DNA from: Pantoea sp. A4
GTDB taxonomy: Bacteria > Pseudomonadota > Gammaproteobacteria > Enterobacterales > Enterobacteriaceae
Reading direction: 5' to 3'
Assembly (NCBI RefSeq): GCF_000295955.2
Contig: NZ_ALXE01000028.1
Coordinates: forward strand, 1-64,000
Length of the DNA stretch: 64,000 nt
Positions 39,610-49,868 of this stretch are shown piece by piece. Below the pieces are notes generated by a model that was not told the origin of the DNA, did not search any database, and was given only the letters and a program-made list of their open reading frames with translations. Every line of letters starts with the position of its first letter. Positions within the stretch are counted from its first letter, which is position 1. Made by a program: the position numbers and the translations under genes.

Positions 39610-39750
39610 ATGTCGAGAATTATTATTCTGGCCCTGTTGCTAACGGGGTGCGCAACGTATAACGAGAGGGGGGAGATTGTTGAACCTGGTCTTTCTATCT
39701 ACACAGATAACAACCAAAACAAACAAAACGCGCGTTCCAGGCATTTGTAA
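39610..39750 (+). CDS. Small lipoprotein, 46 residues
   Basis: A short frame begins ATG 39610 with MSRIIILALLLTGCATYNERGE. The leader is minimal and ends in the lipobox LLTGC, so Cys14 would be lipidated; residue +2 is Ala, favouring outer-membrane sorting. The mature peptide is only 33 residues, hydrophilic, rich in Asn, Gln and Arg (NNQNKQNARSRHL). It lies alone between fabF and pabC, where E. coli has no gene. I do not recognise a family. The perfect lipobox is the main support. Confidence 0.72.
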   Translation: MSRIIILALLLTGCATYNERGEIVEPGLSIYTDNNQNKQNARSRHL

Positions 39751-39814
39751 GCTCAGGATACGAGCCTCATTCTCTCCCAACCCACCACCTGTGACAGGAA
39801 AGTAATGAGGCTAT

Positions 39815-40627
39815 ATGTGGATTAACGGTCTGCCAGCAGACACAATCAATGCCAGCGATCGCGCTATTCAGTTTGGTGACGGATGCTTTACTACTGCTGC
39901 CATAACGGGCGGAAAAATTCAGCTGCTTGAGGCGCATTTACAGCGCCTCAAGCAGGGGTGTCTGTGCCTGAAATTAGCAGAACCTGACTGGATGCAGCTG
40001 GAGTCTGAGATGCGACAGGCGGCACGCGGCCAGCAAAAGGCGGTGCTAAAGGTGATCTTAACTGCCGGTAGCGGTGGACGTGGTTACAGTCGTCAGGGGT
40101 GTGGCCCCACGACCCGGATAATCTCTGTGGCTGCCTGGCCGCAACATTATCAGCAACTCGCCGTGGATGGCGTGCAGCTCTCCATTAGCCCAATTCCCCT
40201 TGCGCGTTCCCCACTCTTCGCAGGCATTAAGCACCTTAATCGACTGGAACAGGTCTTGATTCGTAGCCATCTGGATGAAGAATCCGCAGATGACACCCTC
40301 GTACTTGACACTGAAGGGCAGGTGGTGGAATGCTGTGCGGCCAATTTATTCTGGCGTGAAGGGCAACAGATCTTCACGCCGGATGTCGAACAGGCAGGCG
40401 TAAACGGCGTGATGCGGCGCTTTATTATGGCGCAGCTGGCATCCGCTGGTGACGTGTGTCACATCGTGCGTTGTGGGCCAGAACGCCTGCTAATGGCCGA
40501 TGAAATTGTCATCTGTAATGCGCTGATGCCGGTGCTTCCAGTGCGGCAACTGCAACATGTGCACTATCATGATCGCAGTCTGTTTCACCGGTTGCTGGGT
40601 GTCTGCGAACAACTGGAAGCCGAATGA
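39815..40627 (+). CDS. pabC: Aminodeoxychorismate lyase PabC
   Basis: This 270-residue fold-type IV PLP enzyme makes 4-aminobenzoate for folate. PLP Lys is in [17 protein letters not shown] (near 140), with family blocks [17 protein letters not shown] and [16 protein letters not shown] 39815. It overlaps mltG by ATGA, starting the pabC-mltG-tmk-holB-tatD operon seen in E. coli. Confidence 0.95.
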   Translation: MWINGLPADTINASDRAIQFGDGCFTTAAITGGKIQLLEAHLQRLKQGCLCLKLAEPDWMQLESEMRQAARGQQKAVLKVILTAGSGGRGYSRQGCGPTTRIISVAAWPQHYQQLAVDGVQLSISPIPLARSPLFAGIKHLNRLEQVLIRSHLDEESADDTLVLDTEGQVVECCAANLFWREGQQIFTPDVEQAGVNGVMRRFIMAQLASAGDVCHIVRCGPERLLMADEIVICNALMPVLPVRQLQHVHYHDRSLFHRLLGVCEQLEAE

Positions 40628-41643
40628 GCCGAAGTAAAAAAATAATCACCGGTGCACTGTTGGCACTGGTTGCTGCCGGAGCCACCAGCTACTGGCAAAT
40701 TAAACGTCTGGCGGATACGCCATTGACGATTACCCAGGAAACGCTTTATACCCTGCCAGCTGGCACCGGTCGTGTGGCGCTGGAAGAACAACTGGAAGGT
40801 CAACACCTTATCCCGCAGAGCCTGTGGTTTGGCACCTTACTCAAGCTGGAACCGGAACTCGCACGCTTCAAAGCGGGCACTTATCGTCTGGAACCTAACA
40901 TGACGGTGCGCGGACTGTTGCAGCTGCTGGCCAGTGGCAAAGAGGCACAGTTCCCACTGCGTTTTGTCGAAGGTTCGCGCCTGAGCGAATGGCTCAGCCA
41001 ACTGCGTTCAGCCCCTTATCTGCGCCATACCCTGAAAGACGATCAGTTCGCGACCCTGGCGGCGGCGTTGAAGCTGCCGGAAGGTGATCTGGAAGGGGGG
41101 TTCTATCCTGATACTTATCTGTACACGGCCAACACCAGCGATGTTGCAGTGCTGGAGCGTGCGCACGCGCGTATGAACAGCGTGGTCGATCTGGTGTGGC
41201 AGGGGCGTCAGGACAACCTGCCGTATAAAACCCCGCGCGATCTGGTCACCATGGCCTCAATGATTGAAAAAGAGACCGGTGTCGCCGGTGAGCGTGCGGA
41301 AGTTGCGTCCGTCTTTATTAATCGTTTACGCATTGGTATGCGTTTACAGACCGATCCTACGGTGATTTACGGCATGGGTGACAGCTATCACGGCACCTTA
41401 ACGCGCAAAGATCTGGAAACTGCCACGCCGTATAACACCTATACTATCAGCGGGATGCCGCCAGGGCCGATTGCCATGCCAGGCAAGCCTTCGCTGGATG
41501 CTGCGGCACACCCGGAAAAAACCAATTATCTCTACTTTGTGGCGAATGGCAGCGGTGGACATACCTTTACCACTAACCTCAGCAGCCACAACGTGGCCGT
41601 TCAGGCGTATCGACTGACAATGAAGGAAAAAAATGAAAAGTAA
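40624..41643 (+). CDS. mltG: Endolytic murein transglycosylase MltG
   Basis: This 339-residue inner-membrane enzyme cuts new glycan strands and ends their elongation. One N-terminal membrane segment (about residues 6-25), then the YceG-like domain with a LysM-like part and the catalytic Glu in [26 protein letters not shown]. Then [13 protein letters not shown] and [20 protein letters not shown]. Overlaps pabC by four bases and tmk by eleven. Confidence 0.95.
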   Translation: MSRSKKIITGALLALVAAGATSYWQIKRLADTPLTITQETLYTLPAGTGRVALEEQLEGQHLIPQSLWFGTLLKLEPELARFKAGTYRLEPNMTVRGLLQLLASGKEAQFPLRFVEGSRLSEWLSQLRSAPYLRHTLKDDQFATLAAALKLPEGDLEGGFYPDTYLYTANTSDVAVLERAHARMNSVVDLVWQGRQDNLPYKTPRDLVTMASMIEKETGVAGERAEVASVFINRLRIGMRLQTDPTVIYGMGDSYHGTLTRKDLETATPYNTYTISGMPPGPIAMPGKPSLDAAAHPEKTNYLYFVANGSGGHTFTTNLSSHNVAVQAYRLTMKEKNEK

Positions 41644-42268
41644 GTTTATTGTCATTGAGGGGCTTGAAGGTGCAGGAAAAACCACCGCGCGTGAGGTGAT
41701 TGTCGCCACGCTGCATGAACAGGGCATTGACGATGTGGTCTTTACGCGGGAGCCAGGCGGGACGCCGTTAGCAGAACAGCTACGTCAACTGGTTAAGCAG
41801 GGCATCGAAGGTGAGCAGGTCACCGACCAGGCGGAACTGCTGATGCTGTATGCCGCCCGTGTGCAACTGGTTGAAACAGTGATCAAACCGGCGCTGGCTC
41901 GCGGTGCCTGGGTGGTGGGCGATCGTCACGATCTCTCTTCACAGGCTTACCAGGGGGGCGGACGTGGATTAGATGCTCAGCTGATGCAAACGCTGCGTAA
42001 CGCGGTATTAGGCAATTTCCGCCCGGATTTAACCCTCTATCTGGACGTGACGCCAGAGATTGGTTTGTCACGAGCCCGTGCTCGCGGCGAACTGGATCGC
42101 ATTGAGCAAGAATCACTGGATTTCTTCGCCCGTACGCGTGCGCGTTATCAGACGCTGGCGGCCGCTGATGCGTCAATTCGTACCATCGATGCGACCCAAA
42201 CGGTGAGCGCCGTGGCGGAAGACATTAAACACACCTTGTTGCAGTGGCTACAGGAACAGCACGCGTGA
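41633..42268 (+). CDS. tmk: Thymidylate kinase
   Basis: This 211-residue enzyme phosphorylates dTMP to dTDP. P-loop [10 protein letters not shown] (residues 9-18), DR[H] motif in [20 protein letters not shown], and the LID region [15 protein letters not shown] with Arg residues typical of the E. coli type. Starts within mltG and ends inside the holB start codon (GTGA overlap). Confidence 0.96.
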   Translation: MKSKFIVIEGLEGAGKTTAREVIVATLHEQGIDDVVFTREPGGTPLAEQLRQLVKQGIEGEQVTDQAELLMLYAARVQLVETVIKPALARGAWVVGDRHDLSSQAYQGGGRGLDAQLMQTLRNAVLGNFRPDLTLYLDVTPEIGLSRARARGELDRIEQESLDFFARTRARYQTLAAADASIRTIDATQTVSAVAEDIKHTLLQWLQEQHA

Positions 42269-43242
42269 GTTGGTATCCGTGGCTGAACCAGCCCTACCGG
42301 CAGCTTATCTCCCAGCATCAAAGCGGGCGTGGTCATCATGCGCTGCTGATCCAGGCCATTGAAGGCATGGGGGATGCGGAACTGGTGTGGGGACTGAGCC
42401 GCTGGCTGATGTGCCAGCAGCCCGATGACATGAAAAGCTGTGGTCATTGCCACAGCTGCCAGCTGATGCAGGCAGGAACCCATCCTGACTGGTATCGCCT
42501 TGAGCCGGAAAAAGGCAAAAGCACCTTAGGTATCGATGCGATCCGTATTGTCACCGAAAAACTCTATCATTTTGCCCAACAGGGCGGGGCGAAAGTGGTT
42601 TGGCTACCGGATGCGGGTTCGCTGACGGAAGCGGCGGCAAATGCACTGTTAAAAACGCTGGAAGAGCCGCCGAGTAACTGCTGGTTTTTCCTCAGCAGTC
42701 GCGATAGCGCCCGTTTGTTACCCACGTTGCGCAGCCGCTGCATGACGCTGCAACTGGCACCCCCCGATGAAGCCCTCAGCGTGCAGTGGCTGGCCCGGCA
42801 GATCAGCCAGCCACAAACAGCATTACAGACCGCCTTACGGCTCAGTGGTGGCGCTCCTGCTGCGGCAGCCCAACTGCTCCAACCCGAAGCCTGGCAGCGC
42901 CGTCAGCAGCTGTGTGACAGCCTGAATCAGCATGCAGGGCAACAGCTGTTAGACTTACTGCCAGTGCTAAACAGCGACGATGCTCCCCAGCGAATTGGCT
43001 GGCTACTGTCGTTATTAGTTGATGCCTTAAAATGGCGGCAAAATGCGGTGCAGTGGTTAAGCAACTGTGACCAACAGCCCCTGGTGCAGAAACTGGCGCA
43101 GTTGTTTACGCCACTCGCGCTGGATCAGGGGATTCGGGACTGGTTGCAGTGCCGGGAACAACTGCTGCATGTGGCAGCGGTAAATCGCGAATTATTACTG
43201 ACTGACCAACTGCTACGTTGGCAGATGCAGCACCATACCTGA
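42265..43242 (+). CDS. holB: DNA polymerase III subunit delta'
   Basis: This 325-residue clamp-loader subunit starts at GTG 42265, overlapping the tmk stop. The zinc module is visible ([17 protein letters not shown]), and the sensor-like [14 protein letters not shown] and LRSRC blocks; the P-loop is degenerate ([12 protein letters not shown]) as in E. coli delta', which does not bind ATP. The longer frame from 42244 is less likely. Confidence 0.95.
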   Translation: MSWYPWLNQPYRQLISQHQSGRGHHALLIQAIEGMGDAELVWGLSRWLMCQQPDDMKSCGHCHSCQLMQAGTHPDWYRLEPEKGKSTLGIDAIRIVTEKLYHFAQQGGAKVVWLPDAGSLTEAAANALLKTLEEPPSNCWFFLSSRDSARLLPTLRSRCMTLQLAPPDEALSVQWLARQISQPQTALQTALRLSGGAPAAAAQLLQPEAWQRRQQLCDSLNQHAGQQLLDLLPVLNSDDAPQRIGWLLSLLVDALKWRQNAVQWLSNCDQQPLVQKLAQLFTPLALDQGIRDWLQCREQLLHVAAVNRELLLTDQLLRWQMQHHT

Positions 43243-43262
43243 TGTATTAAGCGAGTAAAGTT

Positions 43263-44060
43263 ATGTTTATTGTCGATTCTCATTGCCATCTCGATGGCCT
43301 GGATTATGAAAAGAACCATCGTGACCTCGATGATGTGATTGCGAAAGCCGCCGCGCGAGATGTGAAATTCATGCTGGCGATTGCAACGTCACTGGAAGGC
43401 TACCACGGGCTCAAAACCCTGGTGGGCGATCGGCAAAATATTGCGTTGGCGGTGGGCATTCATCCTCTGAATCATGAAACCCCGTATGACGTCGACGAAT
43501 TCCATCGTCTCGCTGCTGAAGATTGCGTAATTGCACTGGGTGAAACCGGTCTTGATTACTACTATCAACAGGAGACGAAAGCGGCGCAACAGGCCGGTTT
43601 CCGCGACCATATTCAGACCGGTATTCGTCTCAACAAGCCGATCATCGTGCATACGCGTGAAGCGCGCGCCGATACGTTAGCGATCCTCAAAGAAGAGCAA
43701 GTTGAGAAGTGCGGTGGCGTGCTGCACTGTTTCACCGAAGACCGAGAGACAGCGGCGAAGCTACTGGACATGGGCTTCTATATCTCCTTCTCAGGGATTG
43801 TGACTTTCCGTAATGCTGAAGCGTTGCGTGAAGCCGCCCGCTATGTACCGCTGGATCGCATGCTCATCGAAACCGATTCACCGTATCTGGCTCCGGTCCC
43901 TTACCGGGGGAAAGAAAATCAGCCTGCGTACACCCGTGATGTGGCCGATTACATGGCGGTAGTCAAAGGTGTTGATGTGGAAACGTTGGCCGCTGCGACC
44001 ACGGAAAACTTCTCTCGTCTGTTCCGGGTGCCGCTCAGTCGCCTGACCGATCCGGCCTGA
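43263..44060 (+). CDS. ycfH: TatD-family metal-dependent hydrolase YcfH
   Basis: This 265-residue TIM-barrel hydrolase has metal-binding motifs [45 protein letters not shown] and [11 protein letters not shown]. It is a paralog of TatD DNase; its physiological substrate is not settled. Last of the pabC-holB operon. In E. coli ptsG follows; here hinT follows directly. Confidence 0.94.
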   Translation: MFIVDSHCHLDGLDYEKNHRDLDDVIAKAAARDVKFMLAIATSLEGYHGLKTLVGDRQNIALAVGIHPLNHETPYDVDEFHRLAAEDCVIALGETGLDYYYQQETKAAQQAGFRDHIQTGIRLNKPIIVHTREARADTLAILKEEQVEKCGGVLHCFTEDRETAAKLLDMGFYISFSGIVTFRNAEALREAARYVPLDRMLIETDSPYLAPVPYRGKENQPAYTRDVADYMAVVKGVDVETLAAATTENFSRLFRVPLSRLTDPA

Positions 44061-44109
44061 AACCCTCAGACGCGTAAGATTTACTGACAAAAGCACAAGG
44101 AAAAGCACC

Positions 44110-44460
44110 ATGGCAGAAGAAACGATTTTTAGTAAGATTATTCGTCGTGAAATCCCGGCAGATGTGATTTATCAGGATGAGCTGGTAACGGCGTTTCGTG
44201 ATATTTCACCTCGTGCACCCACGCACGTTCTGATCGTGCCTAACGTACTCATTCCAACCGCGAATGATGTTAAAGCCGAGCATGAGCAGGCACTGGGACG
44301 ACTGTTCACCGTGGCGGCAAAAATTGCCCGCGATGAAGGTATTGCTGAAGATGGCTATCGTCTGATCATGAACTGCAATTCTCATGGCGGACAAGAGGTC
44401 TATCACATTCATATGCATCTTCTGGGCGGTAAACCGCTTGGGCCACTGCTGTCAGTATGA
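44110..44460 (+). CDS. hinT: HIT-family purine nucleoside phosphoramidase HinT
   Basis: This 116-residue enzyme cleaves AMP-N bonds, e.g. AMP-lysine. HIT motif HIHMHLLGG near residues 98-106; N-terminal [21 protein letters not shown] and [13 protein letters not shown] are conserved. Followed by ycfL with a 19-base gap, as in E. coli. Confidence 0.96.
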   Translation: MAEETIFSKIIRREIPADVIYQDELVTAFRDISPRAPTHVLIVPNVLIPTANDVKAEHEQALGRLFTVAAKIARDEGIAEDGYRLIMNCNSHGGQEVYHIHMHLLGGKPLGPLLSV

Positions 44461-44479
44461 CGCCATCAGGAGAGAAACG

Positions 44480-44848
44480 ATGGGACGTTGGTTAATTGCA
44501 GCTCAGCTGTTATGCCTGTTGGCAGGATGCAGCAGTAAAGATCCTGCCATTGATACATCGCAGTCGCTGGTGATGGAGTCTGCGGTGCTGTCGGCTGGCA
44601 TCATCACCGATGAGCCAACCATCAGCGGTGATGAAGGGCAGTTGCGTGCCGCCAGTACGCTTTACAACCAGCGTTCCACGCCGGTAACGGTTCACTATCG
44701 TTTCTTCTGGTATGACGATAAAGGACTGGAAATCACCCCGCGCGAGCCAGCCCAGACCATCACGGTTGCAGGCCATGGCAGTGTGTTAGCGGCATCGCAG
44801 TTGGGAAATTTGACCGCCAGTAAGGTGCGTTTGTGGATCTATCTCTGA
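44480..44848 (+). CDS. ycfL: YcfL-family lipoprotein
   Basis: This 122-residue predicted lipoprotein has a leader ending LLAGC, lipidated Cys17, followed by Ser-Ser. The mature part is a DUF1425 domain with an immunoglobulin-like pattern (AASTLYNQRSTPVTVHYRFFWYD). Role unknown; it lies in the same group as lpoB. GGAGAG ribosome site supports ATG 44480 over the longer frame from 44384. Confidence 0.92.
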   Translation: MGRWLIAAQLLCLLAGCSSKDPAIDTSQSLVMESAVLSAGIITDEPTISGDEGQLRAASTLYNQRSTPVTVHYRFFWYDDKGLEITPREPAQTITVAGHGSVLAASQLGNLTASKVRLWIYL

Positions 44849-44858
44849 GGAGTATCAC

Positions 44859-45470
44859 GTGATTCGTAGTGTAAACCGTATAAGCGCACTGGGCGTGGCG
44901 CTGCTGCTCACCGGTTGTGTGTTGAAACAGCAACAACCGGTCCCGGTTGAACAGGCTCCGCAGCCTCAACCTCAGCCACAGCAGCCTGTGCAACCGCAGC
45001 CTGTTCCGCAGCCGGTGCCTGTACCCAGCGAAGGTGTGCCAACGCCACCGAAGCTGAGAACCCTGAACTGGGACGCGACCGTACAGCCGCTGGTGGCTCA
45101 GATGCTGGGTGCCGCTAACGCGAACCCAGGCAGTGTGTTGCTGGTTGACCGGGTGAAAAACAGCACCAACGGCGCACTGCAAAGTGAAAAAGCCACCGGC
45201 TCAATTCAGAATGCGTTAAACAACAACGGTAAGTTTACCCTCGTGACCGATGCGCAGGTGAATCAGGCGAAGCAGAGTCTCGGCCTGTCGCCAGAAGACA
45301 GCCTGAATTCACGCAGTAAAGCGATTGGTCTGGCGCGTATTCTGAATGCGCAGTACGTGCTGTATAGCACTGCGCAGGGTGATGTGAAGTCGCCTACGCT
45401 GCAAATGCAACTGATGCTGGTGCAGACCGGAGAAATTATCTGGTCGGGCCGTGGTGTTGCACAAAACTGA
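44859..45470 (+). CDS. lpoB: PBP1B activator lipoprotein LpoB
   Basis: This 203-residue outer-membrane lipoprotein reaches through the wall to activate penicillin-binding protein 1B. GTG start with GAGGAG site; lipobox LLTGC, Cys20. A Pro/Gln-rich, disordered linker (about residues 25-60: QPQPQPQQPVQPQP and similar) is followed by the globular domain (about 68-200) with SVLLVDRVKNSTNGAL and [19 protein letters not shown]. Overlaps thiK by 20 bases. Confidence 0.95.
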   Translation: MIRSVNRISALGVALLLTGCVLKQQQPVPVEQAPQPQPQPQQPVQPQPVPQPVPVPSEGVPTPPKLRTLNWDATVQPLVAQMLGAANANPGSVLLVDRVKNSTNGALQSEKATGSIQNALNNNGKFTLVTDAQVNQAKQSLGLSPEDSLNSRSKAIGLARILNAQYVLYSTAQGDVKSPTLQMQLMLVQTGEIIWSGRGVAQN

Positions 45471-46281
45471 TCCCGCACTGCAAGAATTGCTGCACCGGGT
45501 TCTGCCTCAGGCCCGGTTACACGAGATGCAAGCGGTGACCGGGTTGTCAGGGCAGAGTTGGCGGCTGGAAACCTCGGCGGGGACGTTGCTGGCGCGACGT
45601 ACCCCCACGCCCGCTATGCCACAGGTGAACCGCCAGCGCGAGTTTCGCCAGCTATTGCGCCTGCGTGGCAGCGGTCTGGCGCAGCAGCCGTTGGCGGCAA
45701 GCCGCGACTGGCTGTTGTTGCGTTGGCAGCCAGGCGAGGTGGTGGCACCGGAAGCCCTGGCGAGCCACTTGCCCCAGTTACTTGCGTTGCTCGGCTGTTT
45801 ACACCGCCAGCCACTGTGTGGCTACCGTTTATCCCTGTTACCGTTGTTACAGCGTTACTGGCAGCAGTGCCAGCAGCGTCATCCGTCATGGCTGCGCGCG
45901 CTACGCCATCTGCAACAGCAGGGGGAGCCTAAACCGCTGCGTCTGGCTTTTTTGCATATGGATGTCCATGCGGGCAACCTTATCTGCCAACAGGGCAAAC
46001 TGAGTTTAATCGACTGGGAGTATGCGGGCGATGGCGACATCGCGCTGGAGCTGGCGACCCTGTGTGCCACGCTGCCGCAACATACCGCGCAATTGATAGC
46101 GGATTTCGCTCAACGCTATCGGCTTTCACCCGACGTATTGCAGCAGCAGATCCACCGTTGGCAGCCCTGGCTGCGTTTACTCATGGCGAGCTGGTATCAA
46201 CTGCGTGCCGAACAGACCCAAAGTGCTGCCATGCGGCATTTAGCCCGCCAACACTGGCAACAACTCCATTCTCCTTTCTGA
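45451..46281 (+). CDS. thiK: Thiamine kinase ThiK
   Basis: This 276-residue aminoglycoside phosphotransferase-fold kinase phosphorylates thiamine in salvage. The catalytic loop is [11 protein letters not shown] (Asp and Asn), followed by [16 protein letters not shown] with the metal Asp. The start is GTG 45451 or GTG 45454, inside lpoB; neither has a clear ribosome site, consistent with coupling. The N-terminal part is diverged from the E. coli protein. Confidence 0.92.
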   Translation: MVLHKTDPALQELLHRVLPQARLHEMQAVTGLSGQSWRLETSAGTLLARRTPTPAMPQVNRQREFRQLLRLRGSGLAQQPLAASRDWLLLRWQPGEVVAPEALASHLPQLLALLGCLHRQPLCGYRLSLLPLLQRYWQQCQQRHPSWLRALRHLQQQGEPKPLRLAFLHMDVHAGNLICQQGKLSLIDWEYAGDGDIALELATLCATLPQHTAQLIADFAQRYRLSPDVLQQQIHRWQPWLRLLMASWYQLRAEQTQSAAMRHLARQHWQQLHSPF

Positions 46282-46291
46282 AGGTTTTTTC

Positions 46292-47344
46292 ATGAGAACA
46301 CCTATTCCCGGCCCATTAATGCTTGATGTCGCAGGCTTCGAACTGGACAACGAAGAGCGTGAAATTCTGCGCCATCCGTTGGTGGGTGGTTTGATTCTGT
46401 TCAGTCGTAACTACCATGATCCGGCACAGTTGGCAGAACTGGTGCGTCAGATCCGTGCGGCGTCGCACGCGCGTTTAGTGATTGCGGTTGATCAGGAAGG
46501 AGGACGCGTACAGCGTTTCCGCGAGGGCTTCACCACGTTGCCCGCCATGCAGTCATTTGCGGCACTGCATGATATGACCACCGCAGGCCAGTTTGCGCGT
46601 GAAGCGGGCTGGCAAATGGCGGTCGAGATGATCGCCATGGACATCGATATCAGCTTTGCGCCGGTGCTGGATATTGGCCATATCAGCGCGGCGATCGGCG
46701 ATCGGGCATTCCATGCCGATCCTGAAATCGCATTACAAATTGCCCGGCAGTTTATCAGCGGTATGCATCAGGCGGGTATGAAAACCACCGGTAAGCACTT
46801 CCCCGGCCACGGTGCGGTGAGCGCGGACTCCCATAAAGAAACGCCGCGTGACGATCGACCAGAAGCGGAGATTCGTGCCCATGATATGGCGATTTTCCAG
46901 CGTCTGATCGATGAGAAATTGCTGGATGCGATCATGCCCGCCCATGTGATTTACAGCGAAAGCGACGATCTCCCCGCCAGTGGATCACCGTACTGGCTGC
47001 AACAGGTGCTGCGTAAACAGCTCGGTTTTGGCGGCATTATCTTCTCTGACGATCTTTCCATGGAGGGGGCTGCGGTGATGGGGAGCTATGCCGAGCGCGC
47101 ACAGCAATCGCTGTCCGCAGGCTGTGACATGATTCTGGTGTGCAATGAGCGAGCAGGGGCAGTTAGCGTGCTGGACAATCTGCCGGTGCAGAGTGCTGAA
47201 CGTGTCAGTGCGCTCTACCACAGCGGCAATTTTAGCCGCGATCAGCTGTTTAACAGCGATCGCTGGAAAAACAATGTGCAGAGCCTGAGCCAGTTGCAGA
47301 TGCGCTGGCTGGAATATAAATCTACTGCGCAAAATACTCGCTAG
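46292..47344 (+). CDS. nagZ: Beta-N-acetylhexosaminidase NagZ
   Basis: This 350-residue cytoplasmic GH3 enzyme of wall recycling removes GlcNAc from anhydro-muropeptides; its products influence AmpC induction. Catalytic motif [22 protein letters not shown] with the His/Asp pair (22 residues, near 165-186), nucleophile Asp in [16 protein letters not shown]. The family fold is complete. In E. coli ycfP and ndh follow; ycfP is absent here. Confidence 0.95.
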   Translation: MRTPIPGPLMLDVAGFELDNEEREILRHPLVGGLILFSRNYHDPAQLAELVRQIRAASHARLVIAVDQEGGRVQRFREGFTTLPAMQSFAALHDMTTAGQFAREAGWQMAVEMIAMDIDISFAPVLDIGHISAAIGDRAFHADPEIALQIARQFISGMHQAGMKTTGKHFPGHGAVSADSHKETPRDDRPEAEIRAHDMAIFQRLIDEKLLDAIMPAHVIYSESDDLPASGSPYWLQQVLRKQLGFGGIIFSDDLSMEGAAVMGSYAERAQQSLSAGCDMILVCNERAGAVSVLDNLPVQSAERVSALYHSGNFSRDQLFNSDRWKNNVQSLSQLQMRWLEYKSTAQNTR

Positions 47345-47724
47345 TTGTTAACGATTTCCTTCCGGCATTACTCTTCTTTAGCCGCGTCGACCAAAATGGC
47401 AGCGACGCGGCTAAATGTCTGCAAATTAGGCGCCTGGTTCTATTTCTTACCTGTTTTAATGCCGGTTTATTCTACTATGATAGAATAAATATCATTTGAA
47501 AATCATAGAGTTAAATTTTCAGATATTCGGTGACTCACTGTTTTTACAGCGTATTTTCCACCTTCTATACTTCAAAGATTGATGTGCATCAATTTTCTCA
47601 TGAACTCGCTTTACCAGCATGTTATCCTGATTTTAATCGCGATTTAGTTTCGCCAACCCTATGTTTAATAAGGTTTTAGATAACCATTAGTTAACTGTTG
47701 GTTTACAACTTTAAGAGGGTCTTT
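47345..47724. other. nagZ-ndh intergenic control region
   Basis: A 13-bp inverted repeat (TTTAGCCGCGTCG 47377-47389 with CGACGCGGCTAAA 47403-47415) follows nagZ and may be its terminator, though without a T-run. A perfect 8-bp palindrome arm pair (TTATTCTA 47467-47474, TAGAATAA 47481-47488) and an FNR box lie further on. The remainder is AT-rich promoter DNA. Confidence 0.55.
47579..47592 (+). promoter_or_regulatory. FNR box upstream of ndh
   Basis: TTGATGTGCATCAA is a perfect match to the FNR consensus TTGAT-N4-ATCAA. E. coli ndh is repressed by FNR without oxygen, and the site here is 133 bases before the ndh start. Confidence 0.88.
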
Positions 47725-49029
47725 TTGACGACATCTATGGAAAAAATAGTCATCGTTGGTGGTGGTGCGGGTGGACTGGAGTTAGCCACTCAGTTGGGGC
47801 ATAAGCTCGGCCGTAAAAAAAAGGCGGAGATTATCCTGGTCGATCGTAACCACAGTCACCTGTGGAAGCCACTGCTGCACGAAGTCGCCACAGGCGCAAT
47901 GGACGAAGGTATTGATGCACTGAGCTATCTGGCGCACGCTCGCCAGCACGGTTTCCAGTTCCAGCTGGGTTCACTGACCGGTATCGATCGCGAGAAGAAG
48001 CAGATTCAACTGGCTGAACTGCGCGATGCACAAGGCGCACTGCTGATGCCTCAGCGCGACGTAAGCTACGACACGCTGGTGATGGCGCTGGGCAGTACCT
48101 CGAATGATTTCGGTACGCCGGGTGTGAAAGAAAACTGCATCTTCCTCGACAACCCGCATCAGGCGCGCCGTTTCCACAATGAAATGCTCAATCTGTTCCT
48201 GAAGTACTCATCCAATGACGAGTTACAGGATCAGGTGAATATCGCCATTGTAGGCGGTGGCGCCACTGGCGTTGAACTCTCTGCTGAGCTGTACAATGCG
48301 GTAAAACAGCTGCAAAGCTATGGCCTGAAACGCCTTGGCAGTGAAGCGCTGAACGTAACGCTGGTGGAAGCGGGTGAGCGTATTCTGCCTGCGTTACCGC
48401 CGCGTATTTCTACCGCGGCACAAAACGAACTGACCAAACTGGGCGTGAAAGTACTGACCCAAACCATGGTCACCAGCGCTGATGAGAACGGCCTGAATAC
48501 CAAAGGCGGTGAGTTCATCAATGCGGACTTGATGGTCTGGGCGGCGGGCATTAAAGCCCCGGACTTCATGAAAGGGATCGGGGGTCTTGAGACTAACCGT
48601 ATCAACCAGTTGGTGGTTAAAGAGACATTACAGACCACCGAAGATGACAGCATCTATGCGATTGGCGATTGCGCCTCTTGCGCACTGCCATCCGGCGGGT
48701 TTGTGCCTCCGCGCGCGCAGTCCGCACACCAGATGGCCTCACGCGTGCTGGGCAACATCCTGGCGCAGCGTAATGGCAAACCGTTGAAAGCCTACGTCTA
48801 TAAAGATCACGGCTCACTGGTGTCACTGTCACGCTTCAGTACCGTGGGTAGCCTGATGGGCAACCTGATGAAAGGCTCAATGATGGTAGAAGGTCGCATC
48901 GCGCGTGCGGTGTATATTTCACTCTACCGTATGCACCAGATCGCGCTGCACGGCTATTTCAAAACCGGCCTGATGATGTTGGTCGGCAGTATTAACCGCG
49001 TGTTGCGTCCGCGCCTGAAGCTGCACTAA
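47725..49029 (+). CDS. ndh: NADH:quinone oxidoreductase II Ndh
   Basis: This 434-residue non-proton-pumping NADH dehydrogenase is on the inner face of the membrane. FAD motif [19 protein letters not shown] motif [17 protein letters not shown], and [24 protein letters not shown]. The C-terminal amphipathic region ([24 protein letters not shown]) anchors it to the membrane. TTG 47725 with GAGGG five bases before gives [13 protein letters not shown], in line with the E. coli start; ATG 47737 is the alternative. Confidence 0.95.
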   Translation: MTTSMEKIVIVGGGAGGLELATQLGHKLGRKKKAEIILVDRNHSHLWKPLLHEVATGAMDEGIDALSYLAHARQHGFQFQLGSLTGIDREKKQIQLAELRDAQGALLMPQRDVSYDTLVMALGSTSNDFGTPGVKENCIFLDNPHQARRFHNEMLNLFLKYSSNDELQDQVNIAIVGGGATGVELSAELYNAVKQLQSYGLKRLGSEALNVTLVEAGERILPALPPRISTAAQNELTKLGVKVLTQTMVTSADENGLNTKGGEFINADLMVWAAGIKAPDFMKGIGGLETNRINQLVVKETLQTTEDDSIYAIGDCASCALPSGGFVPPRAQSAHQMASRVLGNILAQRNGKPLKAYVYKDHGSLVSLSRFSTVGSLMGNLMKGSMMVEGRIARAVYISLYRMHQIALHGYFKTGLMMLVGSINRVLRPRLKLH

Positions 49030-49037
49030 GTGCGTTA

Positions 49038-49067
49038 GCGGTGAAACCTCCGGCGGGGTTTCACCGC
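49038..49067 (+). terminator. Hairpin after ndh
   Basis: GCGGTGAAACC (49038-49048) pairs exactly with GGTTTCACCGC (49057-49067), nine bases past the ndh stop. No T-run follows, so it may protect the 3' end rather than terminate on its own. Confidence 0.5.
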
Positions 49068-49268
49068 GTGAGTTCGGTCAGAACTTTCTTAAAACCCTCT
49101 TTTTATCCCACACTGCACTGCTTTCTTCCATTTATCTGATGTCGCGGTTTCTTCCCCTCTGTAACACTTACCTCCACAAACCCTGTGGTACGCGCACACG
49201 GGTCTGAATTTTCGCTATGCGGTGCGTTAGCGGCAGGAATGCGCGGTTACAGTTCAGGAGGTCTTCCT

Positions 49269-49808
49269 GTGAACAAATCAATGTTAGCCGGTATCGGTAT
49301 TGGTGTGGCAGCGGCTTTGGGCGTGGCTGCCGTCGCCAGCATGAATGTCTTTGATACGACTCCGCAGTATGCGCAGGTGTTGTCTGCCAGCCCGATCAAA
49401 GAGACGCTGTCACAGCCGCGTCAGGAGTGTCGCAACGTGACCCTGACGCATCGTCGTCCGGTACAGGATGAAAACCGCATCGCGGGTTCAGTATTAGGCG
49501 CAGTGGCGGGTGGCGTGTTGGGCCATCAGTTTGGTGGCGGTCGTGGTCGCAGCGTTGCCACTGTGGCGGGCGCGCTGGCTGGCGGCTATGCCGGAAACCA
49601 GGTACAGGGTGGGATGCAAGACAGGGATACCTACACCACCACTGAGCAGCGTTGTAAAACCGTCTATGACAAGCAGCAGAAGATGCTGGGCTATGACGTG
49701 ACCTACAAAATTGGCGATCAGCAGGGAAAAATCCGCATGGAGAAAGATCCCGGTGCCCGCATCCCGCTGGATCGTAATGGTCAGTTGATCCTCAACAACC
49801 AGACCTGA
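49269..49808 (+). CDS. ycfJ: YcfJ, glycine-zipper membrane protein
   Basis: This 179-residue protein has an N-terminal membrane segment (MLAGIGIGVAAALGVAAVAS), a conserved PRQECRNV block, and a glycine-zipper 2TM domain (GSVLGAVAGGVLGHQFGGG.. then VAGALAGGYAGNQV). Length equals E. coli YcfJ. GTG start with AGGAGG; the open frame reaches back to 49185. Function unknown; related to SlyB/RcnB-neighbour zipper proteins. Followed by a terminator. Confidence 0.93.
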   Translation: MNKSMLAGIGIGVAAALGVAAVASMNVFDTTPQYAQVLSASPIKETLSQPRQECRNVTLTHRRPVQDENRIAGSVLGAVAGGVLGHQFGGGRGRSVATVAGALAGGYAGNQVQGGMQDRDTYTTTEQRCKTVYDKQQKMLGYDVTYKIGDQQGKIRMEKDPGARIPLDRNGQLILNNQT

Positions 49809-49837
49809 TAGCGCACAGTATTGCCTTTGTTGAACAT

Positions 49838-49868
49838 AACGCCGGTCATGACCGGCGTTGTTGTTTTA
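49838..49868 (+). terminator. Terminator of ycfJ
   Basis: The 22-base perfect palindrome centred at 49848/49849 (arms AACGCCGGTC and GACCGGCGTT) is followed by GTTGTTTT. It sits between converging ycfJ and puuB. Confidence 0.7.
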
